Source: Streptomyces coffeae (GTDB lineage: Bacteria > Actinomycetota > Actinomycetes > Streptomycetales > Streptomycetaceae). Taken from it: DNA of 64,000 bases. Location of the stretch: positions 1 through 64,000 of the forward strand of contig NZ_JAERRF010000037.1 in NCBI RefSeq assembly GCF_016741875.1. The letters run 5' to 3'. Of this stretch, positions 1 through 9,031 are shown piece after piece. Under the pieces are notes generated by a model. The model ran no database searches. It was not told where the DNA came from and worked only from the letters and a program-made list of their open reading frames with translations. A program made the position numbers and the translations under genes. The number at the start of each line of letters is the position of its first letter. Positions within the stretch are counted from its first letter, which is position 1.

Positions 1-146
1 ACCACCAGCGTGGAGGCCAGATGTCCGCCGACCGCGAGGGTGCGCGCGTGGACCTCGACGGCCTCCGGGCCGACTGGTTGAAGCAACTCCTTGGCGGAAG
101 TGAGGGTGCCGGCCGCCATGCGGCGGGCCTTCAACCGTCGGATCAC
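1..146 (-). CDS. VirB4-like conjugation ATPase, N-terminal part (runs off the window)
   Basis: Only the first 48 codons are present; the gene continues beyond position 1. The GTG start at 144-146 overlaps the stop of the upstream PrgI-like gene (GTGA), which implies translational coupling. The peptide begins MIRRLKARRMAAGTL and continues through a VGPEAVEVH segment. This resembles the start of the ATP-binding proteins that follow PrgI-like genes in actinobacterial conjugation clusters. The Walker motifs would lie outside the window, so the ATPase assignment rests on context and on recall of the family start. Confidence 0.6.
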   Translation of the reverse strand, partial: MIRRLKARRMAAGTLTSAKELLQPVGPEAVEVHARTLAVGGHLASTLV

Positions 147-1093
147 GCGTCGTCTCCTTCAGCTTCGGCACCAGGCGTGGAGGAGGATTCGGGATTGCAC
201 GCGGCGGTGATCAAAGCCGCCGTGTCGTCGGCGTCGAGCGGGGTGACGTGGATGTCGGCGGGGGCAAGGGCCCGGGCTGCTTCCTGGACGCGCTGGATGG
301 CCCTGCCGCCGCGCGCGGTGCGTCGGGACTGGTGCCGCAGGGCTTCTTCACGTGCCACGAGGATCATTTGGCGGGTCAGCAGGTCTGCTCCTGCCGCGAG
401 TTGGGCAAGGTAGTCGGCGTGGGCCCGGGCCGCGCGTTCCAGGGCGGGGTGCGGCAGGGCAGGCGCGTGGTGGTGGAGCCGGTCGGCCAGGGGCGCGAGG
501 TCGGTGCGGTGGCAGCGGACCAGGACCTGGGTGGGGCCGGTCAGCGAGTTGAGCCAGCGGGCGAACGCAGCGACCAGGCTCTGCTGCTCGGCGCCGCTGC
601 GCAGATCGAAGTTGACCGTCGAGCACGTCGCCAGCGCTGCCTGCCCCCACCCGCGCAGGCCCAGAACACCCTCGGGGCTGACTCCTTGGTATGGCATCCG
701 CATCGCCGCCGGCATGGGCCCGGCCGCCTGAGTCAGGCGCGGGTTCACGATGTCGGGCAGCGCCGGTACACCTTCTGGGGCGTGTACACGCCGCTTAGGG
801 GCACGGGCGTGGGCGCAGGCGGCGAACAGGAACCGGTCCAGGCCGACGCCCTCCCGGGAGCCCAGCGCGATCGCGGTGACGACCCCGGCCACGGGCACGG
901 CCATCACCACATAGGCGAGCGGTGCCATGACCGGGCGCAGGATCCAGTACCCGCCGTACAGCACCAGGGCGCAGGCGGCCAGGGTCGCGGCCTGCCGCGC
1001 GGTGAGCGGGCCCAGGATGCGGTCGGGCCGGGCGATGTCGGCGGGGATGCGCGTGGCAGCTGTCCCTTCGTCGTGCACATCGGTCATGAACAC
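143..1093 (-). CDS. PrgI-like membrane protein of a conjugative type IV secretion system
   Basis: This is a protein of about 316 residues. A short polar N-terminus (RPDRILGPLTARQ) is followed by two closely spaced hydrophobic segments at about residues 32-50 and 55-78, the layout of PrgI-family membrane proteins. A long, mostly soluble Ala/Arg-rich C-terminus follows. GTG at 1093 sits about 5 nt after a GGAGG; ATG at 1087 overlaps the upstream stop as ATGA and is the alternative. It lies between a VirB6-like and a VirB4-like gene with overlapping ends, so it is part of one transfer operon. It probably anchors the ATPase at the membrane channel (inference). Confidence 0.7.
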   Translation of the reverse strand: MFMTDVHDEGTAATRIPADIARPDRILGPLTARQAATLAACALVLYGGYWILRPVMAPLAYVVMAVPVAGVVTAIALGSREGVGLDRFLFAACAHARAPKRRVHAPEGVPALPDIVNPRLTQAAGPMPAAMRMPYQGVSPEGVLGLRGWGQAALATCSTVNFDLRSGAEQQSLVAAFARWLNSLTGPTQVLVRCHRTDLAPLADRLHHHAPALPHPALERAARAHADYLAQLAAGADLLTRQMILVAREEALRHQSRRTARGGRAIQRVQEAARALAPADIHVTPLDADDTAALITAACNPESSSTPGAEAEGDDA

Positions 1094-3033
1094 TCACCCC
1101 TCCGGGGCTGTTCGAGCGGCAGCCTGAGCTGCGCTGGACGGGTGGGTCGCAGACGCACCCGCTCGGCGGGAACCGGCAATACCAGCTGGCGCGCACGCAT
1201 CCTCGGGCCAACCGGCCCCACCGGCGGTCGCACCGAAGAAGGGGAAGACGGACTGGGGGGTGTGGCCTGCGAGCGCGGGATACGTTCGGATCGGATGGGC
1301 AGCCAGGTCTGGACGGGGCGTGGCGGGCGGCCGGGGACACGCTGCGCGGCCACAGGCAGCTTCAGCTGCTGCTTGCGGCGTGCCTGGGAGGGGTGCATCA
1401 CCGTGCGCGGACCTTTCAGACTCGGGGTGCGTGATGCGGCGGAAGCCGCATCGGCTCGTGGACGGCCAGACGGTGGCCCCTGGGCCAGGCGCATTGCCGC
1501 CGGAGCGAGCGCCGATCCGTCGGCGCCTGAGGCCACGGGGGTGGAGAGGCTGCCGCGCGGCGCGGTTGAACCGGCGGTGGCCGCGCTGGTTCCTGGGACC
1601 CTCGCCGAGCCGCTGGCAGGATGTGGAGTCGGCCCACGGCCAGGCAGTGTCCGGAACCAGCCGGGCCCCGGTCCCGGACCCGGCCCTGGGGGCCGGATGC
1701 CTCCACGGCCGGGCAGCCCGCCTCCGCCGCCGGGGCGGCCACCCCCGCGCCCGCGGCGGAGCAGGGGCATGCCGGGCAGGTAGCGGTCCATGAGCCGGTA
1801 CATGGCCAAATGGCGCAGGATCCGCACCGCCGTGGGGGCGTGTGGGTTGTGGACCGGGGTGGCGCGGAATACGACCTGCATCGTCCAACCGGGGATCTTG
1901 AACAGCACCCAGAACAGCGCAAAGCTGGCCAGCATCGTGCCCAGCTTGTCCGCGTACGGAATCCCCAGCGCGGTAGCCCCGGGGGCGAAGAACAGCTTGA
2001 GCGCGACGATGAACGTCATCGACTGCGCCACCTGGATCACCAGGCAGCCGGCCAACGCGCGCCACCACAGCCGAGCCATCGGCTCGGTAACCGGGTGGGC
2101 GTGGCATGCCAGGGCCAGCGGGCCGGAGACAGCGAGCAGAGCCATGACGGCAACCCGTACGAAGAAGCCGATCAGCACGGCCAGGATCAACGCGATCATG
2201 ACGATCGAGACGATCAGCAGATCGATCTTCAGCCCCGGGGCGCCGAACAGGGAGAAGGGCAGGGCCCGCTCAACCAGTCCCTGACCGGCATCGGCCATGC
2301 CGATGCCCATGATCGCGTGGGAGAGCCCGTTGCCGAGGGCGATGGTCTTCCCCATCACGGTCAAAGACGTCGCGGAGGCGATCATCCCGACGAGAAGGCG
2401 TGGGGCGACCTGCTTGAGCGCGTACCGGGTCTGGACCGTCTCATACCCCATCACCGTGACCCCGCCCGCAGTCACGAACAGCACGTAGATACCGGCCGTG
2501 ATGCCCATCGCCCCCGTCCACAGGCGTTTGAGGTCGGCATGCTTGGTGACATCGGGCGTGGCGAGGAGGGTGTCGGCGAGCAGCTCCCGCAGCGGTTTCA
2601 TGATCTGCTCGACGATCAGCCCCAGGAACGAAGTGATCGCGTTCACGATCATCCCCGGGATGTCGATCAGGTCGTCCAGACCCCAGCCGACCGGGGAGCA
2701 GTCACCGCCGGTGACCTCACAGGCCGGAGGCGTCGGTCCGGGAGTCGGCTCCCGAGCCGGCGTGCGCGAGTGCCCCTCGGACGGACGGCCGGGCGCCGGG
2801 CTCGCCCCGGGTGTGGCCCCCGGCCGGGGAGATGGCGCCACCGGTTCCGGCGGGCTTGCTCCAGGACCAGGCTCAGGCCGCGGCCTCGGATCGGCCGGCG
2901 CGGCGGGCGCCTGAAGGGCCGGTGTGGGAAGGGGCATCGCCTGCGCGGACTGGGCGACGAGCGGACCAGCACCCATGAAGAGGACAGCGGGGGCCAGGAG
3001 AAGAGTCTCCACGAGTCGGCGGGTGCCGGTCAT
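1084..3033 (-). CDS. VirB6/TrbL-like polytopic conjugation protein
   Basis: About 649 residues from the ATG at 3033, which overlaps the pilin-like gene's stop (ATGA). A signal-like hydrophobic start (LLLAPAVLFMGAGPLVAQ) is followed by a Pro-rich stretch at about 30-110. A central region has five or more membrane segments (for example IYVLFVTAGGVTVMGY and ALILAVLIGFFVRVAVMALL). A long Pro/Arg-rich cytoplasmic tail follows. This topology fits the VirB6/TrbL group that forms the inner-membrane pore of type IV secretion systems. The open frame extends upstream to 3453, but that part overlaps the pilin-like gene in another frame and is not convincing protein. Confidence 0.65.
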   Translation of the reverse strand: MTGTRRLVETLLLAPAVLFMGAGPLVAQSAQAMPLPTPALQAPAAPADPRPRPEPGPGASPPEPVAPSPRPGATPGASPAPGRPSEGHSRTPAREPTPGPTPPACEVTGGDCSPVGWGLDDLIDIPGMIVNAITSFLGLIVEQIMKPLRELLADTLLATPDVTKHADLKRLWTGAMGITAGIYVLFVTAGGVTVMGYETVQTRYALKQVAPRLLVGMIASATSLTVMGKTIALGNGLSHAIMGIGMADAGQGLVERALPFSLFGAPGLKIDLLIVSIVMIALILAVLIGFFVRVAVMALLAVSGPLALACHAHPVTEPMARLWWRALAGCLVIQVAQSMTFIVALKLFFAPGATALGIPYADKLGTMLASFALFWVLFKIPGWTMQVVFRATPVHNPHAPTAVRILRHLAMYRLMDRYLPGMPLLRRGRGGGRPGGGGGLPGRGGIRPPGPGPGPGPGWFRTLPGRGPTPHPASGSARVPGTSAATAGSTAPRGSLSTPVASGADGSALAPAAMRLAQGPPSGRPRADAASAASRTPSLKGPRTVMHPSQARRKQQLKLPVAAQRVPGRPPRPVQTWLPIRSERIPRSQATPPSPSSPSSVRPPVGPVGPRMRARQLVLPVPAERVRLRPTRPAQLRLPLEQPRRGECS

Positions 3034-3407
3034 TGCCCGCTGCCGCCGTCGAGGCCCACGATGTGCCGCAACACGAGCACAATGACCGGGGCGAGGATCG
3101 CCAGCCCGTAGCCGATGGCAGCGCCTTTCAGCGCACGCTTGGCCCCCTCGATCTCCCCCGGGTCGCCGCCGGCCGCCAGATAGCGCACACCCCCGAAGGT
3201 GAGGAACAGCGTGGCGAGTCCGGCGAGCAGACCCACGACATAGTCCCGCAGGTTCGAGATGACCTCCGGAATCGTGGCCACCGCCCACACCACGGGCGGA
3301 TCCGCCAGCAGCACAGCGGCGGCCACAACGGCGACGAACACCAGCCGGACCCCACGGCGCAGGGGCCGACGCTTGGCACGGTGTGGCCGACGGAAGCGGC
3401 AGAGCAT
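3030..3407 (-). CDS. Pilin-like (VirB2/TrbC-type) small membrane protein
   Basis: A 125-residue protein. A basic N-terminus (RFRRPHRAKRRPLRRG) is followed by a hydrophobic segment (VFVAVVAAAVLLADPPVVWA) that looks like a signal or first membrane span. Two further hydrophobic stretches (VVGLLAGLATLFLTFGGVRYL and AAIGYGLAILAPVIVLVL) flank a short polar GGDPGEIEGAKRAL loop. Two spans around a GGDP-type loop are typical of VirB2-like pilins of Gram-positive conjugation systems. It is the first gene of the visible minus-strand transfer operon and overlaps the next gene by 4 bp. Confidence 0.7.
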   Translation of the reverse strand: MLCRFRRPHRAKRRPLRRGVRLVFVAVVAAAVLLADPPVVWAVATIPEVISNLRDYVVGLLAGLATLFLTFGGVRYLAAGGDPGEIEGAKRALKGAAIGYGLAILAPVIVLVLRHIVGLDGGSGQ

Positions 3408-3624
3408 GGCAGGGCACCTCCATCAGGCACGAGAGCAGCCAGACAGACAACAAGCGGACACAGAACGCTGGTTGGGGGTGAGCCGGACCTCTTTGCCCGG
3501 GGCTGCCTCCTTCGTAAGCAACCGGACGGGTCTCGGGGTGTCAGCACGAGACGGCGTGCCCACCCCCACCCAGCACAGGGCCCGAAGCATGAGAACGCCG
3601 CAATACGGGCCCCTTGCCCAGGCC

Positions 3625-3657
3625 GGGCGGCTTCTCCCGACCCGGGAGAAGCCGCCC
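3625..3657 (-). terminator. Strong hairpin, likely terminator of the sigma-like gene
   Basis: A perfect 14-bp stem (GGGCGGCTTCTCCC at 3625-3638 with its complement at 3644-3657) closes a 5-base loop. It lies just downstream of the minus-strand gene ending at 3733 and upstream of the pilin-like gene. There is no clear U-tract on the minus strand, which is common for terminators in GC-rich genomes. Confidence 0.6.
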
Positions 3658-3732
3658 CCTTTCACCCCTGATAGAGAATCCGGGCCCGGGATTTTGACAG
3701 CCCAGGACCGAAAGTCCCCCGTCACCCCCCTC

Positions 3733-4494
3733 TTACTGGGGGCGATGCTGACGCAGGTGACGGGCCAGGCGCTGCTCTGCGGCGCCCCGGTGGCGGTAGA
3801 GCTGACGCATGCTCACACCACGCTCGCAAGCAAGCCGCTGCATCGGCTCACCGTGCAACCGAGTACGGGCAATCAGCTGCGCCTCAGCCAGGTCCACCAC
3901 CCGCGCCCGTACCGCACGGAGGAGCACCTGGTGCTCGTCTCCCTCTGCGTCGACGGTGGCGTGCAGGCGGCCCAAGTGGGCCATCGGCTCGCCGCCCTCG
4001 CGCTCACTGCGGCGGCGGGCCGCATAGATGAGCCGGTGCACGGCGCGATCCGCCGCACCGAACAGCACCCGGTCCAGCCCCGGGTCCGCCGCATCCACCT
4101 CCGCGAGGGCAACCGCCACAGCCGAGAGGGCTTCCTGCTCGACCTCCTGACGCTCCAAGTGGGCAGGGCGGGAGAGACGGGCCAGCATCCGGCGCAGCAC
4201 CGGAATGGTCATGGCCACAGCCACCACGGTCCACGGCTCGCCGAGCGTGTGCGCGCGGCGCACGACCTCGCTCCACGTACGGGCCCGCAACTCTGGCCGG
4301 GTGCTGGCATGAGCCAGCCGGATTCGGATCTGGTCCACGGGCCATGCCCCCTCCGCGAGGTCGTCGCAGACTAGATGCGCGGGCAAGGTGAGCGGCGCCT
4401 CAGCGCGAGCCAAGGCAAGGAACGACTCCTCCAGCACCTCCAACGGCGAGGTGGTGGCGGTGTGCTGGCGGCGGTGTGCAGGGCGGTGGTTCAT
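3733..4494 (-). CDS. Sigma-factor-like helix-turn-helix protein of the conjugative element
   Basis: 253 residues from the ATG at 4494, with AGGAG about 8 nt upstream. The C-terminus (about 205-250) reads RLHGEPMQRLACERGVSMRQLYRHRGAAEQRLARHL, broken here by no gap, and resembles a sigma-70 region-4-like helix-turn-helix. The middle is helical and Ala/Arg/Glu-rich. It lacks the region-2 motifs of a normal sigma factor, so a role as element-borne regulator is more likely than a housekeeping sigma. It is separated from the transfer operon by a hairpin and transcribed the same way. The exact function is not known. Confidence 0.5.
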   Translation of the reverse strand: MNHRPAHRRQHTATTSPLEVLEESFLALARAEAPLTLPAHLVCDDLAEGAWPVDQIRIRLAHASTRPELRARTWSEVVRRAHTLGEPWTVVAVAMTIPVLRRMLARLSRPAHLERQEVEQEALSAVAVALAEVDAADPGLDRVLFGAADRAVHRLIYAARRRSEREGGEPMAHLGRLHATVDAEGDEHQVLLRAVRARVVDLAEAQLIARTRLHGEPMQRLACERGVSMRQLYRHRGAAEQRLARHLRQHRPQ

Positions 4495-4962
4495 CACGCG
4501 ACTCCTGTGAGGGGGGTTCGGACAACTTCCGCCACCAGCCCTGTCACCCCGCCGCGCCACCACCGGCCCGTCGGCGCACCACTGCCGGACGACAAGCAGC
4601 CCCGTGGTCCGCCGTGTGCGATGGCTCGTGTCTGGCCCGCCCGCTGCTTGCAGGACAGGTGGCTGTTCAGGAGCAGAAGGAATCGAACGCAAAAAATCTT
4701 GAAGAAGTCCCCAGACCCTTCAACGCCCTCTGATGGAACGGGCCCGAGGTGGCTCCCTGATGGCTCGTGACCGGCTCGCACCCGCGCCGAACTGCGATTC
4801 AAGGCGAACCATTGATAGCTCGTCCGCTGCTGCTCTCAGCGGACGGCTGAGCACGCGACAGATCGAACGGTGCGTGGGAGATGGCAAAGATGCACGTCCG
4901 GAACCTCTATTGACCACGTCAGCACCAGACGGTCGGACCCCTACTCCGGGCCCCACCAGCCA
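4495..4962. other. Intergenic region, no convincing gene
   Basis: 468 bp between the sigma-like gene (minus) and the methyltransferase-like pair (plus), so it must hold divergent promoters. An A-rich patch near 4685-4705 is the least GC-rich part. Open frames crossing it have poor codon use and were not accepted. Confidence 0.5.
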
Positions 4963-5616
4963 ATGCACGAGCCCCACCACCGCGGACCCAGCCGCTCCGG
5001 CACCTCTCGCCCACTGCCGACCACCATCTGGCTCCCCGACCCGGACGACCCCCACCACATCCCCGGCCCGCACGGCGTGCTACCCAGCTGGGCGATCGAC
5101 AAGATCCGCACCGACTTCACCCGCCGCTCCGCGCCCCTGATCAAAATCTCCATCCGCGATACCGAACCCGGAATGGACGTCCGCACCCCGTGCGTCACCT
5201 ATACCGGCGCAACTGGCAGTGACAGCGAAGCTAACCGGAAGCCGGTCTTGCTCGCCGAACTGCACCCCGACACCCTCCCCACCCCCAGGGATGAGCTGAC
5301 CGCCGACGGCGGCGGAATGCCCGGGGCGATGGAGAACGGCTGGCCCGGCTTCTTCCACCGCGCCCATCGCCTCCTGTCCGGCGACGGCCTCCTGCTGCTC
5401 GCAACCAGGCAGCGCCGAGATGCCGGACGCCTGACCGACCCCCTCGGCTCCCTCATCGCATCAGCACGCACCGCAGGATTCCGCTACCTGCAACACATCG
5501 TGGTCGTCCACGGCCACCCCGCCGGCGACCGCATCGACCCCACCCCGCCTCAGGGCGCCCCACCAGGACTGATTCACTCCGACCTGCTCATCTTGCCCGC
5601 GATCACCAGCGCATAA
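4963..5616 (+). CDS. Methyltransferase-fold protein lacking the SAM motif
   Basis: 217 residues from the ATG at 4963 (MHEPHHRG). The second half reads like the distal half of a Rossmann methyltransferase fold: a helix plus LLSGDGLLLLATRQ, then ASARTAGFRYLQHIVVVHG, then a terminal strand LIHSDLLILP. No glycine-rich SAM motif and no S/DPPY catalytic motif is seen. It ends 14 bp before a gene that has both motifs, so it may be a regulatory or target-recognition partner of that enzyme (inference). Its role is unknown. Confidence 0.5.
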   Translation: MHEPHHRGPSRSGTSRPLPTTIWLPDPDDPHHIPGPHGVLPSWAIDKIRTDFTRRSAPLIKISIRDTEPGMDVRTPCVTYTGATGSDSEANRKPVLLAELHPDTLPTPRDELTADGGGMPGAMENGWPGFFHRAHRLLSGDGLLLLATRQRRDAGRLTDPLGSLIASARTAGFRYLQHIVVVHGHPAGDRIDPTPPQGAPPGLIHSDLLILPAITSA

Positions 5617-5630
5617 GGAAAGAGGACGCC

Positions 5631-6584
5631 ATGTCCCTCCGGGAATCGGTGTGGAACACAGCTCCCACCTCCGCACCCGCCCAGCGCACCGACCGCTACG
5701 TCCCCGGCTCGAACACGCACCCGGCCAAGATGCTCCCCGCGATCGCCGCCCACGCCATCCGCACCTACACCCAACCCGGCGACCTGGTCCTGGACCCGAT
5801 GTGCGGCATCGGCACCACCCTGGTCGAGGCCATCCACCTCGGCCGCCACGCTCTTGGAGTCGAGTACGAATCCCGCTGGGCCCGGCTCGCGCACGCCAAC
5901 GTCGCCCACACCACCCAACACACTCAACGCGGCAGCGGCCAGGTAGTGTGCGGCGACTCCCGCCAACTCACGCAACTGATCGACACCAACTACCGCGGAA
6001 AAATCGCGTTGGTGGTCACCTCACCCCCATACGGACGATCCGTCCACGGCCACGTCCGATCTACCCGCGAAACCGGAGACCACGGCGTGGTCAAAAAGCA
6101 CTACCGCTACAGCCGCGACCCGCACAACCTCGCCCACGTCTCCACCGACCAGCTCCTGGATGCCTTCACCCAGATCCTCACCCAATGCCACACCATGCTG
6201 CGCCCCGGCGGCACCGCCGTCGTCACCACCCGGCCCTGGCGCACCCGCGGCGAACTCATCGACCTGCCCTCCGCCGTCCTCGCCGCCGGACAAGCCGCCG
6301 GACTCATTCCAGCCGAGCGCTGCGTCGCCCTCCTCGCCGGCATCCGCAACAACCGCCTCATCGCCCGCCCCTCCTTTTTCCAGATGAAGAACGTCCGCGA
6401 CGCACGCCGCCAAGGCATCCCCCTCCACCTCGTACAGCACGAAGACGTGCTCGTCTTGACTCGTCCCCAGCACAGCAACGTCGCGCCCCGGCCGACAGCA
6501 TGCACCGGCCGCACGCAGCGCCCCCTGCAGCGCACCACCACGCGCTGCAGCTACCGTCAGACCGACCGACGGAGCAATCGGTGA
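5631..6584 (+). CDS. Putative DNA N4/N6 methyltransferase
   Basis: 317 residues. Motif I is visible as LDPMCGIGTTLVEA (about residues 45-58), followed by an acidic GVEYESRWARLA segment for SAM binding. The catalytic motif is TSPPYGRS (about 127-134), the S-P-P-Y form typical of amino-methyltransferases acting on DNA. A LRPGGTAVVTTRPWR strand follows. The order motif I then SPPY fits the N6_N4_Mtase group. A purine-rich RBS (AAGGAAAGAGGA) precedes the ATG. In the element it could protect incoming DNA from host restriction. The last ~45 residues are Arg/Thr-rich and may be poorly conserved. Confidence 0.7.
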   Translation: MSLRESVWNTAPTSAPAQRTDRYVPGSNTHPAKMLPAIAAHAIRTYTQPGDLVLDPMCGIGTTLVEAIHLGRHALGVEYESRWARLAHANVAHTTQHTQRGSGQVVCGDSRQLTQLIDTNYRGKIALVVTSPPYGRSVHGHVRSTRETGDHGVVKKHYRYSRDPHNLAHVSTDQLLDAFTQILTQCHTMLRPGGTAVVTTRPWRTRGELIDLPSAVLAAGQAAGLIPAERCVALLAGIRNNRLIARPSFFQMKNVRDARRQGIPLHLVQHEDVLVLTRPQHSNVAPRPTACTGRTQRPLQRTTTRCSYRQTDRRSNR

Positions 6585-7086
6585 ACCGGCGGCAGCCAGC
6601 CAATACCATGCCCTCCCCTGGACCACGGCAATGGTGACGGCCCGCAGATCGCAGTCCGTGTCCCGAGAGCGGGCAGCCTGGACCTCGGCGTCCACATCGC
6701 CTGGCACGCCGAGACGGAACGCCCTCAACCACCTGCTCACCGATGGCATTGCGCACCATCAGTGCCTGCCGCACCGAGATGGACTCACGTGCCGCGGGTA
6801 ACTCGGCTCGCCGTCCCTGCACAGCCCGCGCAGCCCCCCGACCATCCGGGACACACGGCCTCGCCCTCCTCCAGCCGCTCGCCACGCGGAGACAAGGTGA
6901 CCCGCATGTCCCTCCGTGTGTCACCCGGACGGAAAGAACCGCAGCTGATCACACCCGTCTTAAAGCCCGGACTGCTGCCGGTCAGGATCGCGACCCACGG
7001 CCAAAACCAACCCCGCCCGGTGACGGTCTCTTGAGTCGGACGCGCGCCCAGTCCTTCCGCACCCGTGGGGATTCTCCGAGGTCACA
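6585..7086. other. Intergenic region with a possible minus-strand gene remnant
   Basis: About 500 bp between the methyltransferase and excisionase genes. On the minus strand from 6749 leftwards there is a frame starting MPSVSRWLRAFRLGVPGD with good GC at third positions for about 50-80 codons. It then runs antisense into the methyltransferase gene. A second good frame lies just upstream (ending near 6740), so this may be a short frameshifted gene. No function is suggested. Confidence 0.25.
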
Positions 7087-7479
7087 GTGAAGAAACCGCA
7101 CAACACAGTCGAGCCCAATAAGCTCCGTCCCCCTTTGCTTACAGCCCGTGCAAGCAACCCAGCCCATGGCCCTCCACCCGAAACTGCCTACCCCTCTCCA
7201 CCGGCTGCAGCTTCCTCAGCAGATGATCCGGAAGCTGGCCCGAACGCTCCCGACCCTCCCGATTCAGGAGCGCACAAGCCACAGCATCACCCGCATCAGC
7301 TGCTGAACACAGCAGAACAGGCTGCTGTTCTGCTGCAAGTACCAGCCTCCTGGCTACGAAAGAAAGCGGCCGCAGACCAGATCCCCTACACCAAGGTCGG
7401 GCGCCACCTCAGGTTCTCCACAGATGACCTGAACGCCATCATCCGCAGCGGCGCACGAGGCCACCGCCACCACACCTGA
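7087..7479 (+). CDS. Excisionase-type helix-turn-helix protein
   Basis: 130 residues. The first ~75 are Pro/Ala-rich and look disordered. The C-terminal 55 residues form a MerR/excisionase-type DNA-binding domain: LLNTAEQAAVLLQVPASWLRK, then IPYTKVGRHLRFSTDDLNA. The K-x-G-R-H-L-R-F pattern is characteristic of excisionase-family HTH_17 domains. It lies about 115 bp upstream of the integrase, the usual xis-int order, so it most likely directs excision of the element. Confidence 0.8.
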   Translation: MKKPHNTVEPNKLRPPLLTARASNPAHGPPPETAYPSPPAAASSADDPEAGPNAPDPPDSGAHKPQHHPHQLLNTAEQAAVLLQVPASWLRKKAAADQIPYTKVGRHLRFSTDDLNAIIRSGARGHRHHT

Positions 7480-7593
7480 CTGCAATCACCCGCCAGGGTC
7501 GTTCCGCTCTACCGCCCACCCGAGCGTCCATGGAGACCCGGCGACACCCAACAGGTCGCCCCTGTTCACCGCTCACCCCAAAGGAATCTGACC

Positions 7594-8823
7594 ATGGCAT
7601 GGGTCGAACGACGCGGCAACAAATGGCGCGTGCGGTACTGGAAGCCCGACGGAAGAGCCGGCAGCGTCCCCGGCAGCTTCGAAACCGAGGAAGCCGCCAG
7701 CACACACGCCGAGCAACTGACCACCGCCCCTCCAGCCACCGCCGAATACAAGCAACCAACCTCACGCGGTTCTCTGCCTGCGGTTACGCTCTCTACCACC
7801 CAAGAACCGGAACCCCATCACGCAGTGACCGTGGCCGAATGGGCGGAGATCTGGTGGCAGACCGTGGACGTCGGTGACAACACGGAAGCGACCTACCGCA
7901 GCCTGCTCACCCAGCACATCCTGCCCCGCTGGGGCACCACCCCCATCGGCCAGATCACTCCCGCCGACGTCCAGGTGTGGCTCAAGCGACTACGCACCAC
8001 TTACGCCGCCAGCACCATTACCAGCCTCCGCAAACTCTTCGCCATGCTCATGGCCGACGCCGTGGACAACCGGCTCCTGGCAACCAGCCCTGTACGCCCC
8101 CGCAAACGCGGAAGGGGCTGCCTCGAACCTACCCGCGAACGCCTCTGGGCGGAGGAACATCAAGTCCTCACCATTGCCCACCGCATCCTCCGCCTGGCCT
8201 CCCGTAACCAGTGCCTGCTGGTGATCACCGCGGCCTACACCGGCATGCGCTGGGGCGAACTCGCCGGCCTGCACCGCGACAACCTCGACCTCACCCACGG
8301 CCGCATCCACATCACTGCCGATGCCGGAGCCCTGCATGAGGTCAACGGTCATCTCAGCCTCGGCCACCCCAAGACCCGCGCCAGCGTCCGCACCATCACT
8401 CTCCCACCCTTCCTCACCCAGCTATTGGCCACCGACCTCGCCGCGTCCACCCGCCCCTTCGTCTTCACCACCCTGCGCGGCAGACACCTACGCCGCTCAG
8501 GCTTCCAACGCCGCCTATGGGCCCCAGCCGTGGGCGGCGGCAGCTACCTCGGCGAAACATGGGCCCCTGTCCGGCAGGGGCTGACGTTCCACGGGCTGCG
8601 GCACTCACACAAGACCTGGCTGATCGAAGACGGCGTCCCCGAGGTCGCCCAGGCACGTCGCCTCGGCCACACCATGGAAGACAAGATCGACGATGTGTAC
8701 TCCCACGTCGCCGCCAGCATCGACACCCGCCTCGTGGCAGGTCTCGAAACCCGCTGGCACCGCTCCATCGAGCGCTACCGCCACAACAGCAGCGGCCAAG
8801 GACCCCAGCCGATCGCCTCCTGA
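7594..8823 (+). CDS. Tyrosine site-specific integrase
   Basis: 409 residues. An N-terminal AP2-like arm-binding segment (MAWVERRGNKWRVRYWKPDG) is followed by a SAM-like core-binding domain (about 85-170) and a catalytic domain. Visible catalytic residues are Arg in TGMRWGELAG, the H-x-x-R box in HGLRHSHKT, His in RRLGHTM, and the nucleophile Tyr in DVYSHVA. All are present, so it should be active. The attachment site would be expected just downstream, but a transposase remnant begins within a few bases of the stop and no tRNA was found there. Confidence 0.9.
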   Translation: MAWVERRGNKWRVRYWKPDGRAGSVPGSFETEEAASTHAEQLTTAPPATAEYKQPTSRGSLPAVTLSTTQEPEPHHAVTVAEWAEIWWQTVDVGDNTEATYRSLLTQHILPRWGTTPIGQITPADVQVWLKRLRTTYAASTITSLRKLFAMLMADAVDNRLLATSPVRPRKRGRGCLEPTRERLWAEEHQVLTIAHRILRLASRNQCLLVITAAYTGMRWGELAGLHRDNLDLTHGRIHITADAGALHEVNGHLSLGHPKTRASVRTITLPPFLTQLLATDLAASTRPFVFTTLRGRHLRRSGFQRRLWAPAVGGGSYLGETWAPVRQGLTFHGLRHSHKTWLIEDGVPEVAQARRLGHTMEDKIDDVYSHVAASIDTRLVAGLETRWHRSIERYRHNSSGQGPQPIAS

Positions 8824-8829
8824 GAAACG

Positions 8830-8993
8830 CCGACCCCGGCGAGTGCCGCCCGGTCGGGAACGCGCAGCCGCCCGGGGTAGCGGCGGCGCCGCTCAGGAGC
8901 GGGCGGCAGCAGCGGAGCCACGCGCTCCCACAGGTCATCCGGAACAAGACCAGCACGCACCCGGACACCCTGCCCACGAAGATCACCGGGCAT
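8830..8993 (-). pseudogene. IS5-family transposase, N-terminal remnant
   Basis: On the minus strand the peptide LVPDDLWERVAPLLPPAPE and then RRYPGRLRVPDRAALAGV matches the start of IS5-family transposases. It loses similarity where it reaches the integrase 3' end. About 50 codons survive. The fragment sits directly on the integrase-proximal end of the conjugative element, so a past IS insertion or deletion probably removed the element's right attachment site. Confidence 0.7.
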
Positions 8994-9031
8994 AGAACTT
9001 ACGACTCAACTCATTCTGAAACGATCAGTAA

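Noticed and set aside
1621..3111. 496-codon plus-strand frame over the VirB6-like gene
   Set aside because: His/Gln/Arg-rich composition typical of the antisense of a membrane protein gene.
8824..9031. tRNA gene or attachment site after the integrase
   Set aside because: No cloverleaf or CCA-like 3' end could be found; the space is filled by an IS5 remnant.
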